Positions 44,400-52,335 of a stretch of DNA of 64,000 bases are shown one piece after another (the stretch's first letter is position 1; every line of letters begins with the position of its first letter). Under the pieces are notes generated by a model. That model saw only the letters and a program-made list of their open reading frames with translations, made no database searches and was not told where the DNA came from. Source of the DNA: Ramlibacter agri (GTDB taxonomy: Bacteria > Pseudomonadota > Gammaproteobacteria > Burkholderiales > Burkholderiaceae_C). The position numbers were made by a program, and so were the translations under genes. The stretch is from assembly GCF_012927085.1 (NCBI RefSeq), contig NZ_JABBFX010000002.1:62001-126000 (forward strand), given 5' to 3'.

Positions 44400-45260
44400 T
44401 CAGTTGCCCTCGAACTTCGGCTTCTGCTTCGCCACGAAGGCCTCGTAGGCGCGCGTGAAGTCCTGCGTGAGCATGCACAGCGCCTGGGCCTGCGCCTCGG
44501 ACTCGATCGCCTGCTCGAGGGTCATGGCCCATTCCTGGTGCAGCATGGTCTTGGTGATGCCGTTGGCGAAGGTGGGACCTTCGCAGAGCTGGCTCGCCAG
44601 CTTCTGCGCTTCCTCGAGCAGCGCCTCGGGCGTGCACAGGCGATTGAAGAAGCCCCAGCGCTCGCCCTCCTCGCCGCCCAGCGAACGGCCGGTGTACAGC
44701 AGCTCGCTCGCGCGGCCCTGGCCGATGATCCGCGGCAACATCGCGCAGGCGCCCATGTCGCAGCCGGCCAGGCCGACGCGGTTGAACAGGAAGGCTGTCT
44801 TGCTGCGGGCCGTGCCCAGGCGCAGGTCCGATGCCATGGCGACGATGGCGCCGGCACCGGCGCAGACACCGTCGATGGCGGAGATGATGGGCTGCGGGCA
44901 GGCGCGCATGGTCTTCACCAGGTCGCCCGTCATGCGCGTGAACATCAGCAGCTCGGGCGCCTGCAGCTTCACCAACGGGCCGATGATCTCGTGCACGTCA
45001 CCGCCGGAGCAGAAGTTGCCGCCGGCGCCAGTGACCACCACCGCGTGGACGTCGGTCGCGTATTTCAGCTGGCCGAACAGGTCGCGCAGTTCCGCGTACG
45101 AATCGAAGGTCAGCGGGTTCTTGCGGTCCGGGCGGTTCAGCGTGATGGTCCCCACGCCTTCCTTCACCTCCCAGAGGAAATGCTCGGCGCGGTAGCCCGC
45201 CAGCTGCCTGCGGTTGCCTGCGACCAGCGCGGGGTCGACGCGGTCAGTTGAAGCGTTCAT
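44400..45260 (-). CDS. Enoyl-CoA hydratase/isomerase-family (crotonase) protein lacking both hydratase Glu residues
   Basis: The 286-residue crotonase has the oxyanion-hole stretches GNFCSGGD (81-88) and [16 protein letters not shown]. The Glu of GGGxEL is Ile139 and the Glu of PExxLG is Arg161. An Asp occurs at 168 in [10 protein letters not shown], the place where dienoyl-CoA isomerases have Asp (VGLAADVG). It is therefore more likely an isomerase or a ring-opening or hydrolytic crotonase than a plain hydratase. The ATG at 45260 follows AGGAGACGAAG and overlaps the monooxygenase/reductase gene by 17 bases. Confidence 0.85.
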   Translation of the reverse strand: MNASTDRVDPALVAGNRRQLAGYRAEHFLWEVKEGVGTITLNRPDRKNPLTFDSYAELRDLFGQLKYATDVHAVVVTGAGGNFCSGGDVHEIIGPLVKLQAPELLMFTRMTGDLVKTMRACPQPIISAIDGVCAGAGAIVAMASDLRLGTARSKTAFLFNRVGLAGCDMGACAMLPRIIGQGRASELLYTGRSLGGEEGERWGFFNRLCTPEALLEEAQKLASQLCEGPTFANGITKTMLHQEWAMTLEQAIESEAQAQALCMLTQDFTRAYEAFVAKQKPKFEGN

Positions 45261-47580
45261 TCTTCGTCTCCTGTTGTTGGGCCATGGCGCGTTCGCGCTC
45301 CAGGTTGCGTTCCAGCTGCTGCTTGCCGGACAGGTACTGGCGCGGCCACGGCACGTCGTGGTAGCCGATCTTCGCAGCTTCCAGCAGCGCCCACGCGGGG
45401 TTGGCCAGGTGCGGGCGGGCCACGGCGCACAGGTCGGCGCGGCCGGCCGCAATGATGCTGTTGACGTGGTCCGCTTCCGAGATCGCCCCCACGGCCATCG
45501 TGGCGATGCCGGCTTCGTTGCGGACGCGGTCGGAGAACGGCGTCTGGTACATGCGGCCATACACCGGCTTCTGCTTCTTGCTCACCTGGCCCGAGGAGCA
45601 GTCGACCATGTCGGCGCCGGCCGCCTTGAAGTGGCGCGCAATCTCCACGGCGTCGTCCGGCGTGATGCCGCCTTCGACCCAGTCGTGCGCCGAGATCCGC
45701 ACCGACATCGGCTTGTCGGCCGGCCACACGGCGCGCATGGCGCGGAACACTTCCAGCGGGTAGCGCAGACGGTTCTCCAGGGAGCCGCCGTAGTCGTCGG
45801 TGCGCTGGTTGGTCAGCGGCGAGATGAAGGAGGACAGCAGGTAGCCGTGGGCGCAGTGCAGCTCCAGCCAGTCGAAGCCGGCTTCTGCGCTGTAGCGGGT
45901 GGCGCGCACGAAGTCTTCCTGCACGCGGTCCATGTCGGCGCGGCTCATGGCGCGCGACCAGTCGCTGACGCCGTCGATGTACTGCAGCGGCGAAGCGGAG
46001 ATCAGCGGCCAGTTGCCGCTTTCCAGCGGCTGGTCCTCGCCTTCCCAGGGCACGCGCGTCGAGCCCTTGGCGCCGGCATGGCCCAGCTGCATGGCGATCT
46101 TGGCGTCGGTGTTCGTGTGGACGAAGTCGACGATGCGCTTCCAGCCGTCACGCTGCCCGGTGCTCCACAGGCCCGGGCAGCCGGGGGTGATGCGGGCATC
46201 CGGGCTCGGGCAGGTCATTTCCGCCACCACCATGCCGGCGCCGCCCATGGCGCGCGCGCCCAGGTGCACCAGGTGGTAGTCGGCCGGCAGGCCGTCCACG
46301 CAGGAGTACTGCGCCATCGGCGAGACGACGATGCGGTTCTTCAGGGTGACGCCACGCAGCTTGAAGGGCGTGAACATCGGCGGGATGGGCTGCTGGTTCG
46401 ACGTGCGGTGGGCACCGGCCTGCTGCGCGATCCAGTCCTCGTACTTCTCCACGTAGCCCTTGTCGCGCAGGCGCAGGTTCTCGTGGCTGATGCGCTGGCT
46501 GCGCGTCAGCACCGAATAGGCGAACTGCTCCGGCGGCAGATTGACGTAGCGCTTGACGTTCTCGAACCACTCGGTGGAGTTGCGCGCGGCGTTCTGGATC
46601 TTCAGCACTTCGACGCTGCGCACGGCCTCGTAGTCGCCCAGCGCCTGCTGCAGGTTGCCGGGGTTGCGGCCGATGCAGCGGGCCAGCTCGATCGAATCCT
46701 CCAGCGCCAGCTTGGTGCCGGAGCCGACCGAGAAGTGCGCGGTGTGGGCGGCATCGCCCATCAGCACCACCGGCGCGCGGCCGTTGTCGTGCACCCAGGT
46801 CTTGCAGACCACGCGCGGGAACTTGATCCACTGCGCCGAGCCGCGCAGGTGCGAGGCGTTGGACATCAGGCGGTTGCCATCGAGGTACTTCGCGAACAGC
46901 TTCTCGCAGAAGGCGATGGATTCTTCCTTCTCCATCTTGTCGATGCCGGCCTGCAGCCAGACGTCCTCGGGAGCCTCGACGATGAAGGTGGAGGTGTCGC
47001 CGTCGAACTGGTAGGCGTGGGCCTGGAACCAGCCGAAGGGCGTCTCCTCGAAAGCGAAGGTGAAGGCGTCGAACTTCTTGTGCGTGCCCAGCCAGACGAA
47101 GCGGCACTTGCGCACGTCGATGTCGGGCTGGTAGCTGGCGGCGTACTTGGTGCGGATGCGGCTGTTCAAGCCGTCGCTGGCGATGATGAGGTCGGCGTCG
47201 GGGTAGTCCTGGTCGCCCTGCACGTCGGTCTCGAACACCAGCTCGACGCCCAGTTCCTCGCAGCGGCGCTGCAGGATATTGAGCAGGCGCTTGCGGCCGA
47301 TGCCGCAGAAGCCGTGGCCGCCGGAGACCATCTTGTGGCCGCGGATGTTGACCTCGATGTCGTCCCAGTGGTTGAAGGCGCCCAGGATCTCGCTGGCCGT
47401 CTCGGGGTCCGCCGCCTGCAGGTTGCCCAGGGTCTGGTCGGAAAACACCACGCCCCAGCCGAAGGTGTCGTAGGGCTTGTTGCGCTCGATCACGCGGATG
47501 CGGTGGGAGGGATCCTGCTTCTTCATGAGCAGGGCGAAGTAGAGGCCCGCCGGGCCGCCACCGATGCAGACGATATTCAT
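45244..47580 (-). CDS. Bifunctional flavin monooxygenase/old-yellow-enzyme reductase (2-aminobenzoyl-CoA monooxygenase/reductase or salicylyl-CoA 5-hydroxylase type)
   Basis: This 778-residue fusion has an N-terminal FAD aromatic hydroxylase (residues 1-390: [35 protein letters not shown] near 283) and a C-terminal NADH:flavin oxidoreductase of the OYE family (about 400-765: [41 protein letters not shown]). This layout defines 2-aminobenzoyl-CoA monooxygenase/reductase of Azoarcus evansii and the related salicylyl-CoA 5-hydroxylases, which hydroxylate and then reduce the ring of a CoA ester. GGAGG precedes the ATG at 47580. It heads the leftward set crotonase, acyl-CoA dehydrogenase, RidA, GcdH and ligases. 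Whether the substrate carries an amino or hydroxyl group is not certain. Confidence 0.92.
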   Translation of the reverse strand: MNIVCIGGGPAGLYFALLMKKQDPSHRIRVIERNKPYDTFGWGVVFSDQTLGNLQAADPETASEILGAFNHWDDIEVNIRGHKMVSGGHGFCGIGRKRLLNILQRRCEELGVELVFETDVQGDQDYPDADLIIASDGLNSRIRTKYAASYQPDIDVRKCRFVWLGTHKKFDAFTFAFEETPFGWFQAHAYQFDGDTSTFIVEAPEDVWLQAGIDKMEKEESIAFCEKLFAKYLDGNRLMSNASHLRGSAQWIKFPRVVCKTWVHDNGRAPVVLMGDAAHTAHFSVGSGTKLALEDSIELARCIGRNPGNLQQALGDYEAVRSVEVLKIQNAARNSTEWFENVKRYVNLPPEQFAYSVLTRSQRISHENLRLRDKGYVEKYEDWIAQQAGAHRTSNQQPIPPMFTPFKLRGVTLKNRIVVSPMAQYSCVDGLPADYHLVHLGARAMGGAGMVVAEMTCPSPDARITPGCPGLWSTGQRDGWKRIVDFVHTNTDAKIAMQLGHAGAKGSTRVPWEGEDQPLESGNWPLISASPLQYIDGVSDWSRAMSRADMDRVQEDFVRATRYSAEAGFDWLELHCAHGYLLSSFISPLTNQRTDDYGGSLENRLRYPLEVFRAMRAVWPADKPMSVRISAHDWVEGGITPDDAVEIARHFKAAGADMVDCSSGQVSKKQKPVYGRMYQTPFSDRVRNEAGIATMAVGAISEADHVNSIIAAGRADLCAVARPHLANPAWALLEAAKIGYHDVPWPRQYLSGKQQLERNLERERAMAQQQETKNERFN

Positions 47581-47603
47581 CCGAATCCTCCAGGCTTCGA
47601 TAT

Positions 47604-47622
47604 TTTAAGTTTAAAGCATATG
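47604..47622. promoter_or_regulatory. Inverted repeat and candidate operator before the monooxygenase/reductase operon
   Basis: TTTAA-GT-TTAAA (47604-47615) is a perfect inverted repeat with a two-base spacer in an AT-rich island, followed by GCATATG. TTTAAG-N7-CATATG resembles TTTAAG-N6-CATATG before iorA, in the same orientation relative to the leftward operon. It lies 24 bases upstream of the start codon, so a bound protein would block transcription or initiation. Confidence 0.45.
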
Positions 47623-47637
47623 GGCCAAGGAAGGCAA

Positions 47638-47659
47638 GCGCCGGCCCCTGGACCGGCGC
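47638..47659 (-). terminator. Hairpin downstream of dusA
   Basis: Arms GCGCCGG (47638-47644) and CCGGCGC (47653-47659) flank an 8-base loop, 17 bases after the dusA stop on the minus strand. The following minus-strand bases CTTGCCTTCC are pyrimidine-rich but not a clean U-tract. It separates the dusA transcript from the catabolic operon. Confidence 0.55.
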
Positions 47660-47676
47660 GGGAACCTTGATCTGGA

Positions 47677-48687
47677 TCAGGCCGCCCGGAACTCGGTCGC
47701 CGCGGCAGCCAGCGCCTGGCCTTCGTGCGCCAGGTGCATCACGCGGCGCGGCGGCTCGGACTTCATGCGATGGTCGCTCCACACCTGCCGCCAGCGGCGC
47801 GCGCCCGGCAGGCCGTTGTACAGGCCCATCATGTGGCGGGCGATCGAATGCCAGGGCGTGCCGCGCTTCGCGTGCTCGCGCTCCATGTAGGCGACCATCG
47901 CCTCCTCCACGTGCTCGCGCCGCAGGCCGGACGCCGGCTCGCCGTAGAACAGCTCGTCCCAGCGCGCCAGCCACCAGGGGTGGTGGTAGGCCTCGCGGCC
48001 GATCATCACGCCATCGAGCTCCGTCAGCTGCTCGTGCACCAGGGCATCGGTGGCGATGCCGCCGTTGGTGGCGATCGTCAGCGCCGGAAATTCCCGCTTC
48101 AGCCGGTGCACCAGCTCGTAGCGCAGCGGCGGGATCTCGCGGTTTTCCTTGGGCGACAGGCCCTTCAGCCAGGCGTTGCGGGCATGGACGATGAAGACCT
48201 CGCAGCCGGCCTCGGCCACCGTGCCGACGAAATCGCGGACGAATTCGTAGCTTTCGACCTTGTCGATGCCGATGCGGTGCTTCACCGTCACGGGCACGTC
48301 CACGGCGTCCACCATGGCCCTGACACAGTCGGCCACCAGCTTCGGCTCGGCCATCAGGCAGGCACCGAAGGCGCCGCGCTGCACCCGCTCGCTGGGGCAG
48401 CCGCAGTTGAGGTTGATTTCGTCGTAGCCCCAGTCCACGCCCAGCTTCGCGCAGTGCGCCAGGTCGGCCGGCTCGCTGCCCCCCAATTGCAGGGCCACCG
48501 GGTGCTCGGAGGCGTCGAAATCCAGGTGGCGCGGCACGTCGCCATGCAGCAAGGCGCCCGTGGTGACCATCTCGGTATAGAGGCGCGTGCGGCGGCTCAG
48601 CAGGCGGTGGAAATACCTGCAATGCCTGTCCGTCCAATCCATCATGGGTGCCACGCTGGTGCGCCACCCGTTCACTGCCTCTTGCAT
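47677..48687 (-). CDS. dusA: tRNA-dihydrouridine synthase A
   Basis: The 336-residue FMN enzyme reduces uridine in the D-loop of tRNA. Seen marks are SVAPMMDWTDRHCRYFHRLLS at the N-terminus, EMVTTGAL, INLNCGCPSERVQ with the catalytic Cys near residue 98, VKHRIGID near 139, FIVHARNAWLKGLSPKENREIPPL and NGGI followed by VMIGREAYHHPW. These are DusA rather than DusB or DusC features. It is a housekeeping gene lying downstream of the giant-protein gene set, 38 bases after the cyclophilin-like gene, with a hairpin between. Confidence 0.95.
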   Translation of the reverse strand: MQEAVNGWRTSVAPMMDWTDRHCRYFHRLLSRRTRLYTEMVTTGALLHGDVPRHLDFDASEHPVALQLGGSEPADLAHCAKLGVDWGYDEINLNCGCPSERVQRGAFGACLMAEPKLVADCVRAMVDAVDVPVTVKHRIGIDKVESYEFVRDFVGTVAEAGCEVFIVHARNAWLKGLSPKENREIPPLRYELVHRLKREFPALTIATNGGIATDALVHEQLTELDGVMIGREAYHHPWWLARWDELFYGEPASGLRREHVEEAMVAYMEREHAKRGTPWHSIARHMMGLYNGLPGARRWRQVWSDHRMKSEPPRRVMHLAHEGQALAAAATEFRAA

Positions 48688-48710
48688 CCCCCCGATTGTC
48701 TCAGGGGTTC

Positions 48711-48726
48711 AGCCGGGCTGCCGGCT
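48711..48726 (-). terminator. Hairpin at end of the cyclophilin-like gene
   Basis: Arms AGCCGG (48711-48716) and CCGGCT (48721-48726) flank GCTG and touch the stop codon of the gene at 48726-49568. It could end the giant-protein operon before dusA. The arms are short and no U-tract is clear. Confidence 0.4.
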
Positions 48727-49568
48727 CACTTCATCTTGACCGCCGACCGGATCAGGATTTCCGTGTTCGGGGCGTGCGTCACCCCGCCCTTGGTGGAAGT
48801 GGCTGCCGCGCCGATGGCTTCCGCCGTCGCCGTGCCGGAGATCAGCTGGCCGAAGACCACGTCGCCGTCGAACTGGTGGTTGTCGATGAGATTGACGAAG
48901 AAGGCCGCGCCCGCGGTGTTGGCCAAGGCCACGGTGTATTGCCAGTTCTGCAGGCCGTTGCCGTTCTCCGCCGCCGGCGGCGGCCGGTTCGCCGCCTTGG
49001 GCTGCATCCCGGTGGTGTAGCCGCCGGCGTCGATGCGCGTGTCCGTGACCGGGGCGAACAAGGTCCCGGCGTAGAAGCCCGCGTCCACGTAGGCCAGGAA
49101 GTTGGCCACGGTCTGCGGCGACTCGGTGGCGAACAACTCGATCACCAGTTCGCCCAGCGTAGTCTGGACGCACACCGCCTGCAGCGGGCTCAGCTGGGCC
49201 GCCTGGGTGCCGGCGGCGCTGCATTTGGCGACCGTCACGTCGACGCCTGTGGTGGCGGTGGCGCCGCCCGGGTCGGTGACGGTGAGCATCGCGTGGAAGG
49301 TACCGGCGCTGGCATAGACGTGATTGTCCGAACTGCCGCTGGTGCCGTCGCCGTAGTTCCAGGACTTGGCGAGGGCCTGGCCTTCGGGGTCCGAGCTGGC
49401 GCTGCTGTCCAGGACGGTGACCGCCTGCAGCACCGCCTCGCCCTTCAGCGAAGCGGCGGCCACCGGCGGCTGGTTGGTGACCGCGCTGCCGCCGCCGCCC
49501 CCGCCGCCGCAGGCGGAGAGCACGGCCAGGCAGGCGGGAACGAGCATGCGCAACAGGTTCGTCTTCAT
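48726..49568 (-). CDS. Lipoprotein with PKD-like and cyclophilin-like domains
   Basis: The 280-residue protein has a lipobox ending LSAC at C20, followed by a run of seven glycines. A PKD-type Ig domain (about 30-115) follows, with LDSSASSDPEGQALAKSWNYGDGTSG and VTDPGG. A cyclophilin-type peptidyl-prolyl isomerase domain (about 130-275) has TTLGELVIELFATESPQTVANFLAYVDAGFY and FGQLISGTATAEAI. The catalytic FHRxI region of cyclophilins reads LFAPVTDTRIDAGGY, so the key Arg is missing. A perfect AAGGAGG precedes the ATG. It lies 19 bases after an adaptor gene at the end of the giant-protein set and may help fold or hold the exported protein. Confidence 0.8.
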   Translation of the reverse strand: MKTNLLRMLVPACLAVLSACGGGGGGGSAVTNQPPVAAASLKGEAVLQAVTVLDSSASSDPEGQALAKSWNYGDGTSGSSDNHVYASAGTFHAMLTVTDPGGATATTGVDVTVAKCSAAGTQAAQLSPLQAVCVQTTLGELVIELFATESPQTVANFLAYVDAGFYAGTLFAPVTDTRIDAGGYTTGMQPKAANRPPPAAENGNGLQNWQYTVALANTAGAAFFVNLIDNHQFDGDVVFGQLISGTATAEAIGAAATSTKGGVTHAPNTEILIRSAVKMK

Positions 49569-49587
49569 GCGGGGCCTCCTTGTTGTC

Positions 49588-50427
49588 TCACAGCTCCGCC
49601 GAGCACTTCACGCCCAGCGGGATTTCCTGCTTCGGGTTGGCGGCTTCCAGGCGCACGCCGAAGGTGCCGCTGGCCGCGTCGATCAGCGGGTCGACCACCT
49701 TCACCACGGCCTGGAAGCTCTTGTCGAAAGGCGGCTCGGTCTTGATCCGGATCTGCTGCCCCACCTTCAGCTTGCCGAAACGCGCCGCCGGCAGCACCAT
49801 CTCGACCCGCGCCGGGTCGGTCTGGGCCACCTTGATGATGGCGATGGTGCCCTCGCCCACCTGGGCCAGCTCGCCGGGGTTCTGCAGGCGCTCGATGACC
49901 ACGCCGGTCACCGGGCTCGCCAGCATCCTGCGGCCGATCTCGGCCTCCAGCCGCTGCGCGTCCAGCCGCGAGAGCTCGCGGTTGTCCTTGGCTTCCAGCA
50001 GGTCGGCCTCGGCCACCCGCATCTCCGCTTCGGCGTCGTCGCGGTCCTGGGCCGACACGAACTTCTGCAGCTGCAGTTCCTCGCGCCGGCGGAACTTGAC
50101 CTGCGCGTTGACCAGCTTGCTTTCGGCGGCGCGCTGCTGGCCCAGCATCACCGCGCGGTACCTGGCGATCGCAAGCGACGCCTTCTCGACGCTCGCATCC
50201 AATGTCACCAGCAACTGGCCCTTCTGCACGGCCGCGCCGCGGTCCGCATGCATGGCGACGATCTGCGCCGGCACCGAGCTGCGCAAGGTCACCAGCTGCG
50301 CGGGCCCGATCAGGCACTGCACCGGGTCGGCCGCCTGCGCAGCGGCGGCCGCCAGCGCAAGCAGCGCCGCGGGGCCGGCGCGCTCAAGCGCGGCCCGAGT
50401 AGGAAAGACTGGCTTCGAGTCGCTCAT
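49588..50427 (-). CDS. HlyD-type periplasmic adaptor (membrane fusion protein)
   Basis: The 279-residue protein has an N-terminal hydrophobic stretch (ALLALAAAAAQA) that serves as a signal or anchor. A biotinyl-lipoyl-like half (SVPAQIVAMHADRGAAVQKGQLLVTLD), a coiled-coil hairpin of about 70 residues (RAAESKLVNAQVKFRRREELQLQKF...), the second lipoyl half (SPVTGVVIERL) and a beta barrel follow. It resembles adaptors of efflux or type I-like export systems, though no RND or ABC exporter gene lies next to it. Its start overlaps the SecA-like gene by 44 bases, so the two are cotranslated or the true start is slightly later. Confidence 0.83.
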   Translation of the reverse strand: MSDSKPVFPTRAALERAGPAALLALAAAAAQAADPVQCLIGPAQLVTLRSSVPAQIVAMHADRGAAVQKGQLLVTLDASVEKASLAIARYRAVMLGQQRAAESKLVNAQVKFRRREELQLQKFVSAQDRDDAEAEMRVAEADLLEAKDNRELSRLDAQRLEAEIGRRMLASPVTGVVIERLQNPGELAQVGEGTIAIIKVAQTDPARVEMVLPAARFGKLKVGQQIRIKTEPPFDKSFQAVVKVVDPLIDAASGTFGVRLEAANPKQEIPLGVKCSAEL

Positions 50428-52330
50428 CGTGCTTCACCGCTTCCTTTCTGGTGCGTTCGTGCAGGCCTTCCATGCGCGCCTGCGCCCGCCGCCGCAGGCC
50501 CTCCAGCACCCACGCGCCCGGCAGCCTTCGCAACAAGGCGGACAGCAGGCCCGGCTGCCGCGTGAAGATCGGGTCTACCTGGCTGACGATGGCCTGCGCC
50601 GTGCCGGGGTCGCCCTGGCGCGCCGTGCGGCCGAACAGCTGGCGGTCCACCCGCCGCGATTCATGGAACTCGGACAGGATCACGTGCAGGCCGCCGAGCG
50701 CGCGCACCGCAGGCTCCACGCGGATGTCGGTGCCGCGGCCGGCCATGTTGGTGGCCACTGTCACGCGCCCGGCCTGGCCGGCGGCGGCCACCAATTGCGC
50801 CTCATGCGCGTCCTGCAGCGCGTTCAGCACCTCGTGCGCTATGCCGCGCTCGGCCAGCACTTCCGACAGGCGCTCGGACGCGGCCACCGAACGCGTGCCG
50901 ACCAGCACCGCCCGGCCCTGCGCAGCCAGCGCCCCGGCGCTTCGTGCGATGGCCGCCCACTTGGCTTCCTCGTCGGGCAGGCAGGCGGCGCGCCAGGTGC
51001 GGCGGATGCAGGGCGCGTTGGGCGGCACGACCACGGTGGCCAGGCCATAGTCGCGCCACAGCTCCCGCCGCACCTCGCTGGCGGTGCCGGTCATGCCGGC
51101 GAGGCGCAGGTAGCGGCGGAAGAAACGCTGGTAGGTGATGCGGGCGATGGTGCGGTTCTGCTCCGACAGCTCGCAGCCTTCGCGCTGCTCGATCAGCTGG
51201 TGCAGCCCCTGCTCCCAGGTGCGGCCCGGCAATGCGCGGCCGGTGTTCTCATCGACGATCAGCACCTTGCCGTCCTTGACCACGTAGTGCTCGTTGCGCC
51301 GGAACAGGAACTGCGCCCGCAGCGCCTGCACCACCCAGTGTTCGCGCACGTGGCGCACGTTCCAGTCGCCGCCCAGCGGCACGCAGCGCTCCGTCAGCCA
51401 CATGCGCCCGGCGGGCAGCAGGTGCAGTTCGCGCCGGCCCGCATGCAGCTCGTAGTGCTCGCGCGGCCGCATCTCGCCGGCGAGGTCCAGCGCCATGCAC
51501 AACACGGCCGGATCCGCGATGCCGCCGGCGTTCTGCGACAGGATCAGCGGCGTGCGGGCTTCGTCGATCAGCACGCTGTCGGCCTCGTCGACGATGCCGA
51601 AGAACAGGCCGCGCAGCAGCGTGGGCTGGGCCGCCGCGCCAGTCGCGCGGCGCAGGCGCAGGTCGGCCTGGCTCACGCCCGGGCCGTGCGCCGCGCGGTC
51701 CTTCAGGTAATCGAACACCAATTCCTTGCCGGTGCAGTAGGTGATGGCGTTCGCGTACCGCGCCCGGCGCTCGGCCGGTTCCATGCCGCTGATGACGTGC
51801 CCGCAGCCCAGGCCCAGGAAGTCGAACAGCGGCCCCTGCTCCTCGGCGTCGCGCTGCGTCAGGTAGTCGTTGACCGTGATCACGTGCACCGGCTGGCCGG
51901 CGCAGGCCGCCACGGCCGCGGCCAGTGCGGCGGTGAGCGTCTTGCCCTCGCCCGTGCGCATTTCCGCCATCTGCCCTTGCAGCAGGCAGGAGGCGCCGGC
52001 GAGCTGCGCAGGGTAGGCGCGCTGGCCCAGGCTGCGCACCGCGGCCTCGCGCACCAGGGCCAGCGCGAGCTCACGCCCCACGCCTGCTTCCCAGCTCGCG
52101 CGGGCCGTGCGGCGCAGGCGCTCGCGCAGTTCCGCGTCGCTGCAGCCCTGCGCCATGGTTTCGAGCGCGCCCGCGCGGCGGGCGATGGCGCGATGCCAGC
52201 GCAGGCCACGCGCGATGCGCAGCGGCAGGTCGCCGGTGGCGCCGTGCAACCAGGCATCGACGCCTTCGCGCGGCGGCGCGCTGCGCTCCGCATAGAGGCT
52301 GGCGGGAAGATGGGCCCAGGCGAGCTGCAT
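50384..52330 (-). CDS. Short SecA-like preprotein translocase ATPase
   Basis: The 648-residue protein keeps the SecA motor. It has GQMAEMRTGEGKT (Walker A near 124-131), ITVNDYLTQRDAEE, the DEAD-type VDEADSVLIDEARTPL near 250, DGKVLIVDENTGRALPGR, RLAGMTGTA, TNMAGRGTDI near 520 and QLFGRTARQGDPG. It ends soon after the second motor domain, with only about 75 residues instead of the helical scaffold, wing domain and Zn-binding tail of the usual 900-residue SecA. The N-terminus before the motor is also divergent. It is thus a dedicated accessory SecA, not the housekeeping copy. The ATG at 52330 lies five bases after the M50-fusion stop. Confidence 0.87.
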   Translation of the reverse strand: MQLAWAHLPASLYAERSAPPREGVDAWLHGATGDLPLRIARGLRWHRAIARRAGALETMAQGCSDAELRERLRRTARASWEAGVGRELALALVREAAVRSLGQRAYPAQLAGASCLLQGQMAEMRTGEGKTLTAALAAAVAACAGQPVHVITVNDYLTQRDAEEQGPLFDFLGLGCGHVISGMEPAERRARYANAITYCTGKELVFDYLKDRAAHGPGVSQADLRLRRATGAAAQPTLLRGLFFGIVDEADSVLIDEARTPLILSQNAGGIADPAVLCMALDLAGEMRPREHYELHAGRRELHLLPAGRMWLTERCVPLGGDWNVRHVREHWVVQALRAQFLFRRNEHYVVKDGKVLIVDENTGRALPGRTWEQGLHQLIEQREGCELSEQNRTIARITYQRFFRRYLRLAGMTGTASEVRRELWRDYGLATVVVPPNAPCIRRTWRAACLPDEEAKWAAIARSAGALAAQGRAVLVGTRSVAASERLSEVLAERGIAHEVLNALQDAHEAQLVAAAGQAGRVTVATNMAGRGTDIRVEPAVRALGGLHVILSEFHESRRVDRQLFGRTARQGDPGTAQAIVSQVDPIFTRQPGLLSALLRRLPGAWVLEGLRRRAQARMEGLHERTRKEAVKHDERLEASLSYSGRA

Positions 52331-52335
52331 GGTCT

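Noticed and set aside
47667-47680. Second FNR box TTGATCTGGATCAG
   Set aside because: One mismatch in the outer position and overlap with the dusA stop codon make it only a weak candidate, so it is not listed as a feature.
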